Assembly: GCA_963777735.1 (NCBI GenBank)
Contig: CAVZRQ010000001.1
Location: 124,001-188,000 of the forward strand
Origin: ZC4RG30 sp963777735
GTDB taxonomy: Bacteria > Pseudomonadota > Gammaproteobacteria > Steroidobacterales > Steroidobacteraceae
Reading direction: 5' to 3'
DNA: 64,000 bases
Part shown: positions 1-8,082 of the stretch, piece after piece
Layout: the number at the start of each line of letters is the position of its first letter
How positions within the stretch are numbered: the first letter of the stretch is position 1
Notes under the pieces: model-generated
What the model saw: the letters and a program-made list of their open reading frames with translations, nothing else
The model's database searches: none
Told to the model about the DNA's origin: nothing
Position numbers and translations under genes: made by a program

Positions 1-1004
1 AGCGCGTTTACCGTCTTGATCGACATCATCGGCCCTTCGAAGGTCGACATCATGTAGAACGACAGCGACACGATCAGGAACTTCAGGATCGGGTCGGTGC
101 GCAGCTTGTGCCACACGCCCGACAGCGTAAGGATGCCGTTGATCGCGCCGCCCCAGGAGGGCGCCAGCAGGATCAGCGAGAACACCATGCCGAGCGACTG
201 CGCCCAGTCCGGCAGCGAGGTGTAGTGCAGGTGGTGCGGTCCGGCCCACATGTAGATGGCGATCAGGGCCCAGAAGTGCACGATCGACAGCCGGTAGGAA
301 TAGATCGGGCGCCCGGCCTGCTTGGGCACGAAGTAATACATGATGCCGAGGAAGCCGGCGGTCAGGAAGAAGCCGACGGCATTGTGGCCGTACCACCACT
401 GCACCATGGCATCCACGGCGCCGCTGTACACCGGATAGGATTTGAAGAGGCCGACCGGGATCGCGATGCTGTTGACGATGTGCAGCAGCGCGATGGTCAC
501 GATGTAGGCGCCGAAGAACCAGTTGGCCACGTAGATGTGGTTCACGCGGCGCTTGACGATGGTGCCGAAGAACAGCACGAAGTAGGACACCCAGACCGCC
601 GTGATCAGCAGGTCGATGGGCCATTCGAGTTCGGCGTATTCCTTGCCCTGGGTGAGGCCCAGCGGCAGGGTGATGGCTGCCAGCACGATGACCAGCTGCC
701 AGCCCCAGAACACGAAGGCGGCAAGGCCGTCGGAGATCAGGCGCACATGGCAGGTGCGCTGGACCACATGCAGGCTGGTGGCGAACAACGCGCAGCCGCC
801 AAAGGCGAAGATCACGGCATTGGTGTGCAGCGGACGCAGGCGGCCGTAGCTCAGCCAGGGGAGGTCGAAGTTCAGGGCCGGCCAGTACAGCTGGGCGGCG
901 ATGAGCACCCCCACCGACATGCCGACGATGCCCCAGACCACCGTCATGACGACGAACTGGCGTACGACTTTGTCGTTGTAGAACCCTGATTGACTGGCTG
1001 ACAT
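1..1004 (-). CDS. ccoN: Cytochrome c oxidase cbb3-type subunit I (partial, 3' end outside window)
   Basis: Catalytic haem-copper subunit of the high-affinity cbb3 terminal oxidase, which reduces O2 at the inner membrane. The gene reads leftward from ATG at 1004 and runs off the window edge, so only about 334 of roughly 475 residues are present. Successive hydrophobic helices are visible. Metal ligands fit the family: H60 in RLRPLHTN (low-spin haem), H207 in WWYGHNAVGF and H257/H258 in WAGPHHLHY (CuB site). The visible end, FEGPMMSIKTVNAL, is a CcoN signature. GGAG lies 8 nt before the ATG. An FNR-type box at 1057-1070 suggests induction at low oxygen. The rest of ccoNOQP should lie to the left. 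Confidence 0.96.
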   Translation of the reverse strand, partial: MSASQSGFYNDKVVRQFVVMTVVWGIVGMSVGVLIAAQLYWPALNFDLPWLSYGRLRPLHTNAVIFAFGGCALFATSLHVVQRTCHVRLISDGLAAFVFWGWQLVIVLAAITLPLGLTQGKEYAELEWPIDLLITAVWVSYFVLFFGTIVKRRVNHIYVANWFFGAYIVTIALLHIVNSIAIPVGLFKSYPVYSGAVDAMVQWWYGHNAVGFFLTAGFLGIMYYFVPKQAGRPIYSYRLSIVHFWALIAIYMWAGPHHLHYTSLPDWAQSLGMVFSLILLAPSWGGAINGILTLSGVWHKLRTDPILKFLIVSLSFYMMSTFEGPMMSIKTVNA

Positions 1005-1056
1005 CCGCTGATCTCCGGTTTAAGGTCTATTTTCCTGGAGGAAGGCAATAACTGCT

Positions 1057-1070
1057 TTGACATGGATCAA
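1057..1070 (-). promoter_or_regulatory. FNR/ANR-type box upstream of ccoN
   Basis: The sequence TTGAC-ATGG-ATCAA matches the FNR/ANR consensus TTGAT-N4-ATCAA with one mismatch. Its centre is about 60 bp upstream of the ccoN start codon, which would place a class II start site near 1022. cbb3 operons are classic FNR/ANR targets. The -10 element is weak by eye, so the exact start site is not settled. Confidence 0.8.
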
Positions 1071-1110
1071 TCGCAGCATCCCCCAACCACCTGTTTTTGG
1101 CGGAAGCCTC

Positions 1111-1136
1111 ATTGTGCGCTGCACAATCGATAAAAT
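1111..1136 (+). promoter_or_regulatory. miaB promoter region with perfect inverted repeat and -10 TAAAAT
   Basis: ATTGTGC-GCT-GCACAAT (1111-1127) is a perfect 7-bp inverted repeat with a 3-bp spacer. It sits just before a good -10 hexamer TAAAAT (1131-1136), itself 27 bp before the miaB ATG. No good -35 hexamer is present at the right spacing, so the repeat may bind a regulator. The regulator is unknown. Confidence 0.45.
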
Positions 1137-1163
1137 AGCCGTCAGTCTCAAGACCAAGGATCT

Positions 1164-2519
1164 ATGCCCGGGCACTACTACATAAAGACTTTCGGCTGCC
1201 AGATGAACGAGTACGACTCTACTCGCATCGAGGACGTGCTGGCGGTAGCTGAAGGGCTTTCACCTGCCGCCGACGAACAGTCTGCAGACATCCTGCTCAT
1301 GAACACCTGTTCGGTGCGCGACAAGGCCGAAGACAAGGTCTATTCATTGCTGGGCACCTGGCGGCTGCTGAAGGCACAGCGTCCCGGGATCATCATCGGC
1401 GTGGGTGGCTGCGTGGCCAGTCAGGAAGGCGAGGCCATCACTGCGCGCGCGCCATTCGTCGATCTGGTGTTTGGTCCGCAGACCATCCACCGCCTGCCGC
1501 AGCTGCTGGCCGAGCTGCGCCGCACCGGCCAGTCGCAGATCGACGTGAGTTTTCCCGAGATCGAGAAGTTCGACCACCTGCCGGCGCCCCGCGCCAGCGG
1601 TGCTGCCGCATTCGTTTCGATCATGGAAGGCTGCAGCAAGTTCTGCAGCTACTGCGTGGTGCCCTATACACGGGGCGAGGAAGTCAGTCGTCCGGCCGCT
1701 TCCGTGCTCGAGGAAGTGCGGGGCCTGGTTGCACAGGGTGTCGGCGAGATCACCCTGCTCGGACAGAACGTGAATGCCTATGAGGGCGAGCGGCCCGGCG
1801 CCGCGCCGATGGATCTGGGGCAACTGATCCGGGCCATCAGCGCCATGCCTGGTGTGGAGCGCGTGCGCTTCACCACTTCGCATCCGCTGAACTTTGGCGA
1901 CACCCTGATCGAAGCCTTTGCGCATACGCGCAAGCTGGCCAATCACATGCATCTGCCGGTGCAGAGCGGCTCGGACCGCATCCTTGCCCTGATGCGCCGT
2001 GGTTACACCACACTGGAATTCAAGCAGAAACTGCGACGCCTGCAGGCCGTGCGGCCGGACATCACCATTTCCACGGACCTGATCGTCGGCTTCCCCGGCG
2101 AGACCGAGCGCGACTTCCAGCAGACACTCGACCTCACCGAGGAAGTGGGCTTCGACCAGTCGTTCAGCTTCATCTACAGCCGGCGGCCCGGCACACCGGC
2201 GGCATCATTGCCCGACGATGTGCCGGATGCGGAGAAGTCCGCGCGCCTGGCGCGACTGCAGGCCCTGCTCGATCGCCAGTCCCGCGCCATCAGCGCGCGC
2301 ATGACCGGCAGCGTGCAGCGCGTGCTGGTGGAGCGCCCCTCGCGCCGCGACGCCCGCCAGATGGCGGGCCGCACCGAGAACAACCGCTGGGTCAACTTTG
2401 ATGGCGACGAGCGGTTGATCAATCGCTTCGTCGATGTGGAGATCACCGAAGCGATGAACAATTCCCTGCGTGGCCGCCTGCTGCCGGTGCAACAGGCGCT
2501 GCCGGAACTGCGCGCGTGA
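1164..2519 (+). CDS. miaB: tRNA-2-methylthio-N6-dimethylallyladenosine synthase MiaB
   Basis: Radical-SAM methylthiotransferase that converts i6A37 to ms2i6A37 in tRNAs reading UNN codons. At 451 aa it is full length. The N-terminal UPF0004 domain holds the three auxiliary-cluster cysteines C12 (FGCQMN), C49 (NTCSVRD) and C83 (VGGCVAS). The radical-SAM motif is C157-x3-C161-x2-C164 (GCSKFCSYC). A C-terminal TRAM domain occupies roughly residues 375-445. It opens a tightly packed operon: its TGA overlaps the GTG start of the next gene (ybeZ). It is divergent from ccoN, and the 159-bp gap holds the FNR-type box and the inverted repeat. Confidence 0.98.
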   Translation: MPGHYYIKTFGCQMNEYDSTRIEDVLAVAEGLSPAADEQSADILLMNTCSVRDKAEDKVYSLLGTWRLLKAQRPGIIIGVGGCVASQEGEAITARAPFVDLVFGPQTIHRLPQLLAELRRTGQSQIDVSFPEIEKFDHLPAPRASGAAAFVSIMEGCSKFCSYCVVPYTRGEEVSRPAASVLEEVRGLVAQGVGEITLLGQNVNAYEGERPGAAPMDLGQLIRAISAMPGVERVRFTTSHPLNFGDTLIEAFAHTRKLANHMHLPVQSGSDRILALMRRGYTTLEFKQKLRRLQAVRPDITISTDLIVGFPGETERDFQQTLDLTEEVGFDQSFSFIYSRRPGTPAASLPDDVPDAEKSARLARLQALLDRQSRAISARMTGSVQRVLVERPSRRDARQMAGRTENNRWVNFDGDERLINRFVDVEITEAMNNSLRGRLLPVQQALPELRA

Positions 2520-3511
2520 AGCAACGACGCGATTCGGCGCTCGCGCAGCCGATGGAATTCGAACTGCTGCCGGAAGACAACTCCCGCCTGGCTGCATTGT
2601 GCGGGCCACTGGACCAGAACCTGCGGCTGGTGGAGCAGCGCCTGGGCGTGGAAGTGCGCCGGCGCGGCAACCAGTTCCGCGTGCAGGGCGAACGCTCGGC
2701 CGGCGCGACGCAGGTGCTGCGCGACCTGTTCGGCCTCACGGAAGGCGGCAAGCCGATCGATCTGCCCGAAGTGCATCTGGCGCTGCGTGAACACGCGGAT
2801 GCGGACGACACCACCTCCGTGCGCGCCGCGCCCGTCATTCCGCTGCTGGCCGACGACGCCGCGCGGGTGCCGCGGGGCACCATCCGCGCGCGCGGTGAAA
2901 ATCAGAAGAGCTATCTCGCGAACATCCACGGCCATGACCTGACCTTCGGCATCGGTCCGGCCGGCACCGGCAAGACGTATCTCGCCGTGGCCTGCGCTGT
3001 CGAAGCGCTGCAGAGCGAGCGCGTGCGGCGCATCGTGCTGGTACGGCCTGCCGTGGAGGCCGGCGAGCGGCTGGGCTTCCTGCCGGGCGATCTCACGCAG
3101 AAAGTCGATCCCTACCTGCGCCCGATGTACGACGCGCTGTACGAAATGATGGGCTTCGAACGCGTGGCGCGCTTCATCGAGCGCAACATCATCGAAGTGG
3201 CGCCGCTGGCCTTCATGCGTGGCCGCTCGCTCAATGAGTCGTTCATCATTCTCGACGAGGCGCAGAACACGACGCCCGAGCAGATGAAGATGTTCCTCAC
3301 GCGTATTGGTTTCGGCTCACGCTCGGTGGTGACGGGCGACCTGACGCAGACCGATCTGCCGCACGGCAAGATGTCGGGCCTGCGCAATGCGCTGGACGTA
3401 TTACCCGGGGTGGCGGGTGTGGCCTTCACGCATTTCGATGCCAGCGATGTGGTGCGGCACCCGCTGGTGCAGCGCATCGTGCGTGCCTATGAAGCGCAAG
3501 GTCCTGCATGA
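2516..3511 (+). CDS. ybeZ: PhoH-like ATPase (PhoL/YbeZ)
   Basis: Cytoplasmic PhoH-family P-loop ATPase, 331 aa, conserved next to ybeY and implicated with it in rRNA maturation. The N-terminal part (about 25-90) looks like a small RNA-binding domain. Walker A is GPAGTGKT (147-154) and Walker B is ILDEAQN (245-251). I chose GTG at 2516, which overlaps the miaB stop by 4 nt. ATG at 2552 (MEFELLPED) is an alternative that would remove 12 residues. The stop overlaps the ybeY ATG by 4 nt, so translation is probably coupled. Confidence 0.95.
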   Translation: MKQRRDSALAQPMEFELLPEDNSRLAALCGPLDQNLRLVEQRLGVEVRRRGNQFRVQGERSAGATQVLRDLFGLTEGGKPIDLPEVHLALREHADADDTTSVRAAPVIPLLADDAARVPRGTIRARGENQKSYLANIHGHDLTFGIGPAGTGKTYLAVACAVEALQSERVRRIVLVRPAVEAGERLGFLPGDLTQKVDPYLRPMYDALYEMMGFERVARFIERNIIEVAPLAFMRGRSLNESFIILDEAQNTTPEQMKMFLTRIGFGSRSVVTGDLTQTDLPHGKMSGLRNALDVLPGVAGVAFTHFDASDVVRHPLVQRIVRAYEAQGPA

Positions 3512-3993
3512 CCCCGCGCGGTGCGTTGATCGTCGACTGTCGCGTGCCACCACGCGTGCGCGCGCCCTCGCGGCACCTGATGGCACGTTGGGCTGATGCG
3601 GCGCTCGGCACGCGCGGCATTGGCCACGAGATGGCACTGCAGGTGGTTTCAGCGCCGCGCATGCGTGCCTTGAACCGCCAGTATCGCGGCAAGGACAAAC
3701 CCACGAACGTGCTGGCATTTCCCGCTGCACCCGCGCCGGGAGTACGCCCCCAGCCACTGGGTGACGTGGTCATCTGCCCTGTGGTGCTGCGGCGCGAGGC
3801 GCGCGAGCAGGGCAAGACGGAAACCGCGCACTGGGCGCACCTCATCGTGCATGGCACCCTGCATCTGGCCGGCTACGATCATGAACAGGATGCCGAGGCG
3901 GCCCGCATGGAGCGACGCGAGATCGCCGTGCTGAAGCGTCTTGGCTTTGCCAATCCCTACCGGCGCAACCCGCGCCAGATTGATGACCAATGA
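3508..3993 (+). CDS. ybeY: Endoribonuclease YbeY (16S rRNA 3'-end maturation)
   Basis: Zinc-dependent single-strand endoribonuclease used in 16S rRNA 3' maturation and ribosome quality control. At 161 aa it is a normal length. The metal-binding signature HGTLHLAGYDH is intact, giving ligands H115, H119 and H125. The ATG overlaps the ybeZ stop (ATGA), and its own stop overlaps the corC start in the same way. The ybeZ-ybeY-corC-lnt order is the standard gammaproteobacterial arrangement. Confidence 0.97.
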   Translation: MTPRGALIVDCRVPPRVRAPSRHLMARWADAALGTRGIGHEMALQVVSAPRMRALNRQYRGKDKPTNVLAFPAAPAPGVRPQPLGDVVICPVVLRREAREQGKTETAHWAHLIVHGTLHLAGYDHEQDAEAARMERREIAVLKRLGFANPYRRNPRQIDDQ

Positions 3994-4865
3994 GTGACCC
4001 AGACAGTACAACCACTTCCGTGATGCGTCGTATCCGCCGGTTTGCCGCCCCGAAGGATCGCGAGCAACTGCGCGATACCCTGAAAGGGGCCGCCCAGCAC
4101 GGGCTGCTCGATACCGATGCTTTGTCGATGGTCGAAGGCGTGCTGGATGTGGCCGACCTGCAGGTGCGCGACATCATGGTGCCGCACAACCACATGATCT
4201 GCGTGCGCGAGGATGATCTCGCGCCGCGCACCCTGTCCGTGGCCATCGACTCCGGCCACTCGCGTTTCCCCGTGATGGGCGGAACCGACGGCGAGAAGGT
4301 GGTGGGCATCCTGCTCGCCAAGGACCTGCTGCGCCTCCTGACCGTCAACACGGCCGCGCGTTTCGACCTGCGTGACTGGATGCGCAAGCCGTTGTTCGTG
4401 CCGGAGTCCAAACGCGTCAATGTGCTGCTGAAAGAGCTGCGCGCGGGCCGCAACCACATGGCCATCGCGGTCGACGAATACGGCAGTGTCGCTGGTCTTG
4501 TCACCCTGGAAGACGTGATCGAGCAGATCGTCGGCGAGATCGACGACGAATATGACGTCGAGGATGAAAAGAACATCCGCCAGGAAGACGAGCGGCATTA
4601 CCTGGTGAGCGGTACGACCCGCATCCTGGATTTCAACGAATATTTCGCCGCCGAGTTTCCCGACGACGACAACGACACCGTGGCGGGCCTGGTCACGCAG
4701 CACTTCGGACGCCTCCCGCGGCGCGGCGAGGCGGTGCAGCTGCAGGGTTACGAGTTCCGCGTGACGCGCGCAGACCGGCGTCGCATCGAGGCCATGCGGG
4801 TTACCTTGCCGGTTGCGGCGACGGCACCGGCTGATTCAGTCGCAGCTTCCGATCAAAGTGGCTGA
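3990..4865 (+). CDS. corC: CBS-domain protein CorC/YbeX
   Basis: CorC/YbeX protein, 291 aa, linked in enterics to Mg/Co efflux and to ribosome metabolism. Tandem CBS domains span roughly 60-180 (VRDIMVPHNHMI; later VAGLVTLEDVIEQIVGEI). A CorC/HlyC transporter-associated domain follows at about 200-280. There is no membrane segment, as in the short cytosolic members. The start overlaps the ybeY stop by 4 nt. It is followed by lnt with an 8-nt overlap if lnt starts at GTG 4858. Confidence 0.95.
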   Translation: MSDPDSTTTSVMRRIRRFAAPKDREQLRDTLKGAAQHGLLDTDALSMVEGVLDVADLQVRDIMVPHNHMICVREDDLAPRTLSVAIDSGHSRFPVMGGTDGEKVVGILLAKDLLRLLTVNTAARFDLRDWMRKPLFVPESKRVNVLLKELRAGRNHMAIAVDEYGSVAGLVTLEDVIEQIVGEIDDEYDVEDEKNIRQEDERHYLVSGTTRILDFNEYFAAEFPDDDNDTVAGLVTQHFGRLPRRGEAVQLQGYEFRVTRADRRRIEAMRVTLPVAATAPADSVAASDQSG

Positions 4866-6420
4866 GGCTCTGGCCGGCCTCCGCGCGGCCTTTGCCGGGC
4901 GCTGGCCGTGGCGACTGACGGCGCTGCTGGCGGGCGCCGCCCTCACGACCGCATTCGCGCCTTATGACCTGTGGTGGCTGGCACTGCTGTGTCCGGCAAT
5001 CCTGTTCTTTCTGTGGTCGCGAGCCGCTACGCCGGGCGAGGGCGCGTGGCTCGGTTTCGCCTTTGGTCTCGGGCTTTATGCTGCCGGCACCTGGTGGCTG
5101 TACATCTCCATCCGTGGCTTCGGACAGGCGCCGATCTGGGTGGCCCTGTTCATCATGTCGGGCCTGGTGGCCATCATGGCGGCCTGGCAGGCGCTGCTCG
5201 GATATGTCGTGGTGCGCTGGCTCGCACCCAGATCCGCAGCGGGGTGCCTGTTGCTGGTGCCAGCGGCCTGGGTGATGGTCGAGTGGTGGCGTGGCTGGTT
5301 CCTCACCGGCTTTCCGTGGATGTCGCTGGGCTACTCGCAGACCGACACCTGGCTTGCCGGGCTTGCACCGGTGGGCGGCGTGCACCTGCTGAGCCTTGCG
5401 CTGCTGATGGGGGCCGGCGGATTGATACTGCTGTGGCGCGGGCGTGGCGCCGTGCGTTGGCTGGCGCCGGTGGCGCTGATCCTGCCCTGGACCGTGGGCC
5501 TTTCCCTGCGGGATACCGCGTGGACGCAGGAGTCAGGCCCCGCGCGGACGGTCGCCATCCTGCAGGGCGCCATACCCCAGGACATGAAATGGCTGCTGTC
5601 GAACCAGCAGAACATCCTCGACACCTACGCGCGACTGCACCGCCAGGCGCTGGGCGCTGACCTCATCGTCTGGCCGGAGTCGTCGCTGCCCGACCTCGTC
5701 AATCTGTACGCGGACTATGTCGGCATCGTGTGGTCGGCAGCCCGCCGCAACAACTCGGCCGTGTTGATGGGCGTCATCCGCGAGACAGAAGGCGCAAAAC
5801 CCGCCGACGAGCCGCTGTACTTCAATTCACTGCTGGGTCTCGGCACCGGTGAGCCCGCGTTCTATGACAAGCGGCATCTGGTGCCTTTTGGTGAGTACTT
5901 CCCCGTGCCGCAGTGGGTTCGGAACTGGATGCGATTGATGAACCTGCCGTACTCGGATTTCACGCCGGGCACCGCGCGGCAGACGCTGTTCGAGCTGGCA
6001 GGGATGAAGCTTGCGGCCAGCATCTGCTACGAAGATGCCTACCCGGCCATGATGAATCCGGAAACCCGGCTGTCAGATGTCCTGGTCACAGTCACCAACG
6101 ACGGCTGGTTTGGTCGATCTGCGGCTCGATACCAGCATCTGCAGATCGCCCGCATGCGGGCCCTGGAGAGTCGCCGTTTCCTGCTGCGGGCCGCCAATGA
6201 TGGAGTGTCTGCAGTGATCAACCCGTGGGGCGCGGTGGTGAGCCGCGCACCGGAATTCACCGAGGCCGTGTTGCAGGGTAAGGTAACCCCCCGCCAGGGC
6301 ACCACCCCCTATCTGCAGGCAGGAAACTGGCTTGCGATCGGTCTGGCCGGGCTCATACTGGCAGCCGCGACAATCTGGCACTTGCGAAAAGCCCGGGGCG
6401 GCACCACTTACCCGCAATGA
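4858..6420 (+). CDS. lnt: Apolipoprotein N-acyltransferase Lnt
   Basis: Integral inner-membrane enzyme that adds the third acyl chain to lipoproteins. The N-terminal half has about six to seven hydrophobic segments. The periplasmic nitrilase-fold domain follows at about 230-490. The catalytic triad is intact: E274 (VWPESSLP), K338 (YDKRHLVPFGEY) and C390 (SICYEDAYP). I chose GTG at 4858, giving 520 aa and an 8-nt overlap with corC. A TTG at 4813 is possible but would overlap corC much more. The next gene encodes a predicted lipoprotein, a likely Lnt substrate. Confidence 0.96.
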   Translation: MAEALAGLRAAFAGRWPWRLTALLAGAALTTAFAPYDLWWLALLCPAILFFLWSRAATPGEGAWLGFAFGLGLYAAGTWWLYISIRGFGQAPIWVALFIMSGLVAIMAAWQALLGYVVVRWLAPRSAAGCLLLVPAAWVMVEWWRGWFLTGFPWMSLGYSQTDTWLAGLAPVGGVHLLSLALLMGAGGLILLWRGRGAVRWLAPVALILPWTVGLSLRDTAWTQESGPARTVAILQGAIPQDMKWLLSNQQNILDTYARLHRQALGADLIVWPESSLPDLVNLYADYVGIVWSAARRNNSAVLMGVIRETEGAKPADEPLYFNSLLGLGTGEPAFYDKRHLVPFGEYFPVPQWVRNWMRLMNLPYSDFTPGTARQTLFELAGMKLAASICYEDAYPAMMNPETRLSDVLVTVTNDGWFGRSAARYQHLQIARMRALESRRFLLRAANDGVSAVINPWGAVVSRAPEFTEAVLQGKVTPRQGTTPYLQAGNWLAIGLAGLILAAATIWHLRKARGGTTYPQ

Positions 6421-6493
6421 AACTTTCAGACGGGCCAGTTGTTGAAACTACTGGGCGTGTGGCCGGTCTATTCTGTGCATCTGTTTCGGAGGA

Positions 6494-7991
6494 ATGATGG
6501 CTATGTCCGTTGAACGTTGCAGTGGCAGATACTTCATGTTGGCACTGAGTGGCTTTGCCCTCGCGGCCTGTTCTCCCAACGCGTCCACCGCGGTGCCGCC
6601 GGTGCCTGTCATTGCGCCGGCTGTCGCGGCGGCTGCTGTCACCACGGCTCCCCTCGTCACGGGGCTGCCGGACTTCACCCCGCTGGTCGAGCGCTACGGC
6701 CCGGCCGTTGTGAACGTGGAGGTGACCGAGAAGCGGCCCCAGAGAAACCCGCAGGACGACATCCTCCGCGAGCAGCTGCGCCGGTTCGGCATCCCGGGAA
6801 CCGAGATTCCCCGGGGTGAAAGCGAGCAGCCGCGTGGCACGGGGTCCGGCTTCATCGTTACGCCGGACGGCTACATCCTCACCAACGCGCACGTGGTCAA
6901 TGAAGCCGTGGAAGTGACGGTGAAGCTGACCGACAGGCGGGAATACAAAGCCACCGTCATCGGCGTCGACGAACGCACGGACGTGGCCGTCATCAAGATC
7001 GAGGGGAAAGATCTGCCGACAGTGCGCATCGGCAATCCCGAAACCCTGAGGCCCGGCCAGTGGGTGGTGGCCATCGGCTCGCCGTTTCGGCATGGAGAAC
7101 AGCGTGACGGCCGGCATCGTCAGCGCGACGTCGCGCCAGTTGCCGAGTGCGCAGTACGTGCCCTTCATCCAGACCGACGTGGCGGTGAATCCGGGCAATT
7201 CCGGCGGTCCGCTGTTCAACCTCAATGGTGAGGTGGTGGGCATCAATTCGCAGATCTACAGCCAGAGCGGTGGCTACCAGGGCTTGTCGTTCGCCATTCC
7301 CATCGACATGGCGAATGACGTGCGCGAGCAGCTCGTGAAGAATGGCAAGGTCACGCGTGGTCGCATTGGCGTCCAGATGGATTCGATGGACGCCTCGCTT
7401 GCCGAGTCTTTCGGGCTGGATCGTCCGCGCGGCGCGCTGGTCGCCGATGTCGTGAAGGGTGACCCTGCAGACAAAGCCGGCATCAGGCCAGGTGATGTCA
7501 TTCTCAGTGTGAACGGCAAGCCTGTGGAAACCGAAGTTGCCCTGCCGGTCATGATTTCAGCCATTCAGCCGGGCGGCACCGCGGAACTCGAGATCTGGAG
7601 AGACCGCAAGCAGCGCAAGGTCACGGTGGGTGTGGTCGAGAACAAGGAAGCCACCGTTGCAGCAGCTCTTGTTCCGGGCCGTGGCGGTGAGCGCGGCGAG
7701 CGCGGTGGCAATCCCGCTTCCACGACGGTCCTGGGTGGTCTGGAAGTGCGGCCGCTGACGGCCGCAGAGAAGCAGCAGGTGGAAACCTCCGGGTCGCTGG
7801 TGATTCAGGACATTACCGGTGGGGCCGAGAAGTACGGTCTGCAGCGCGGCGACATCATCCTGGGAGTGCACGGTTCGCCGGTGAAGACCGTCGCCGAGCT
7901 GGAAGCCGCTGCCGGCAAGGTTTCCGGCAAGGTGGTCGCCCTCCATATCCAGCGTGGTGACAGGATTGCATTCATCGCGATCCGTCCCTGA
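6494..7991 (+). pseudogene. DegP/HtrA-family periplasmic serine protease, lipoprotein type, split by a 1-nt frameshift
   Basis: Trypsin-like HtrA protease with two PDZ domains (envelope quality control), broken into two reading frames. The first frame (6494 on) carries a signal peptide with lipobox LAAC (C26), then H133 (TNAHVV) and D163 (RTDVAVIKI). It derails after VVAIGSPF at about 7086. The second frame (7092-7991) resumes at once with GMENSVTAGIVSA and holds the serine motif GNSGGPLF and both PDZ domains. Removing one T from TTT at 7085-7087 restores about 498 continuous residues with the full triad. The rest of the gene is undamaged, so this is either a sequencing error or a very recent mutation. 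ATG 6497 or 6503 are alternative starts; GGAGGA is at 6488-6493. Confidence 0.85.
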
Positions 7992-8035
7992 CCGGGACAC
8001 CGGCGCCTAGCGGCGTCGGCCGGTCCAAAATGCGG

Positions 8036-8071
8036 GGGGTGGCTCGTGTATTCTTGCGGGCCACCCCTTTT
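8036..8071 (+). terminator. Intrinsic terminator between the HtrA gene and leuS
   Basis: A perfect 8-bp stem, GGGGTGGC (8036-8043) pairing with GCCACCCC (8060-8067), is followed by TTTT (8068-8071). It ends 11 nt before the leuS ATG, so it could terminate the protease transcript or attenuate leuS. A possible -10, TATTCT (8049-8054), lies inside the loop. Confidence 0.7.
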
Positions 8072-8082
8072 ATCGCCTCCGC

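Noticed and set aside
7080..7095. Programmed ribosomal frameshift in the HtrA gene
   Set aside because: The site TCGCCGTTTCGG is not a slippery heptamer, no stimulatory structure is evident, and HtrA proteases are not known to use recoding.
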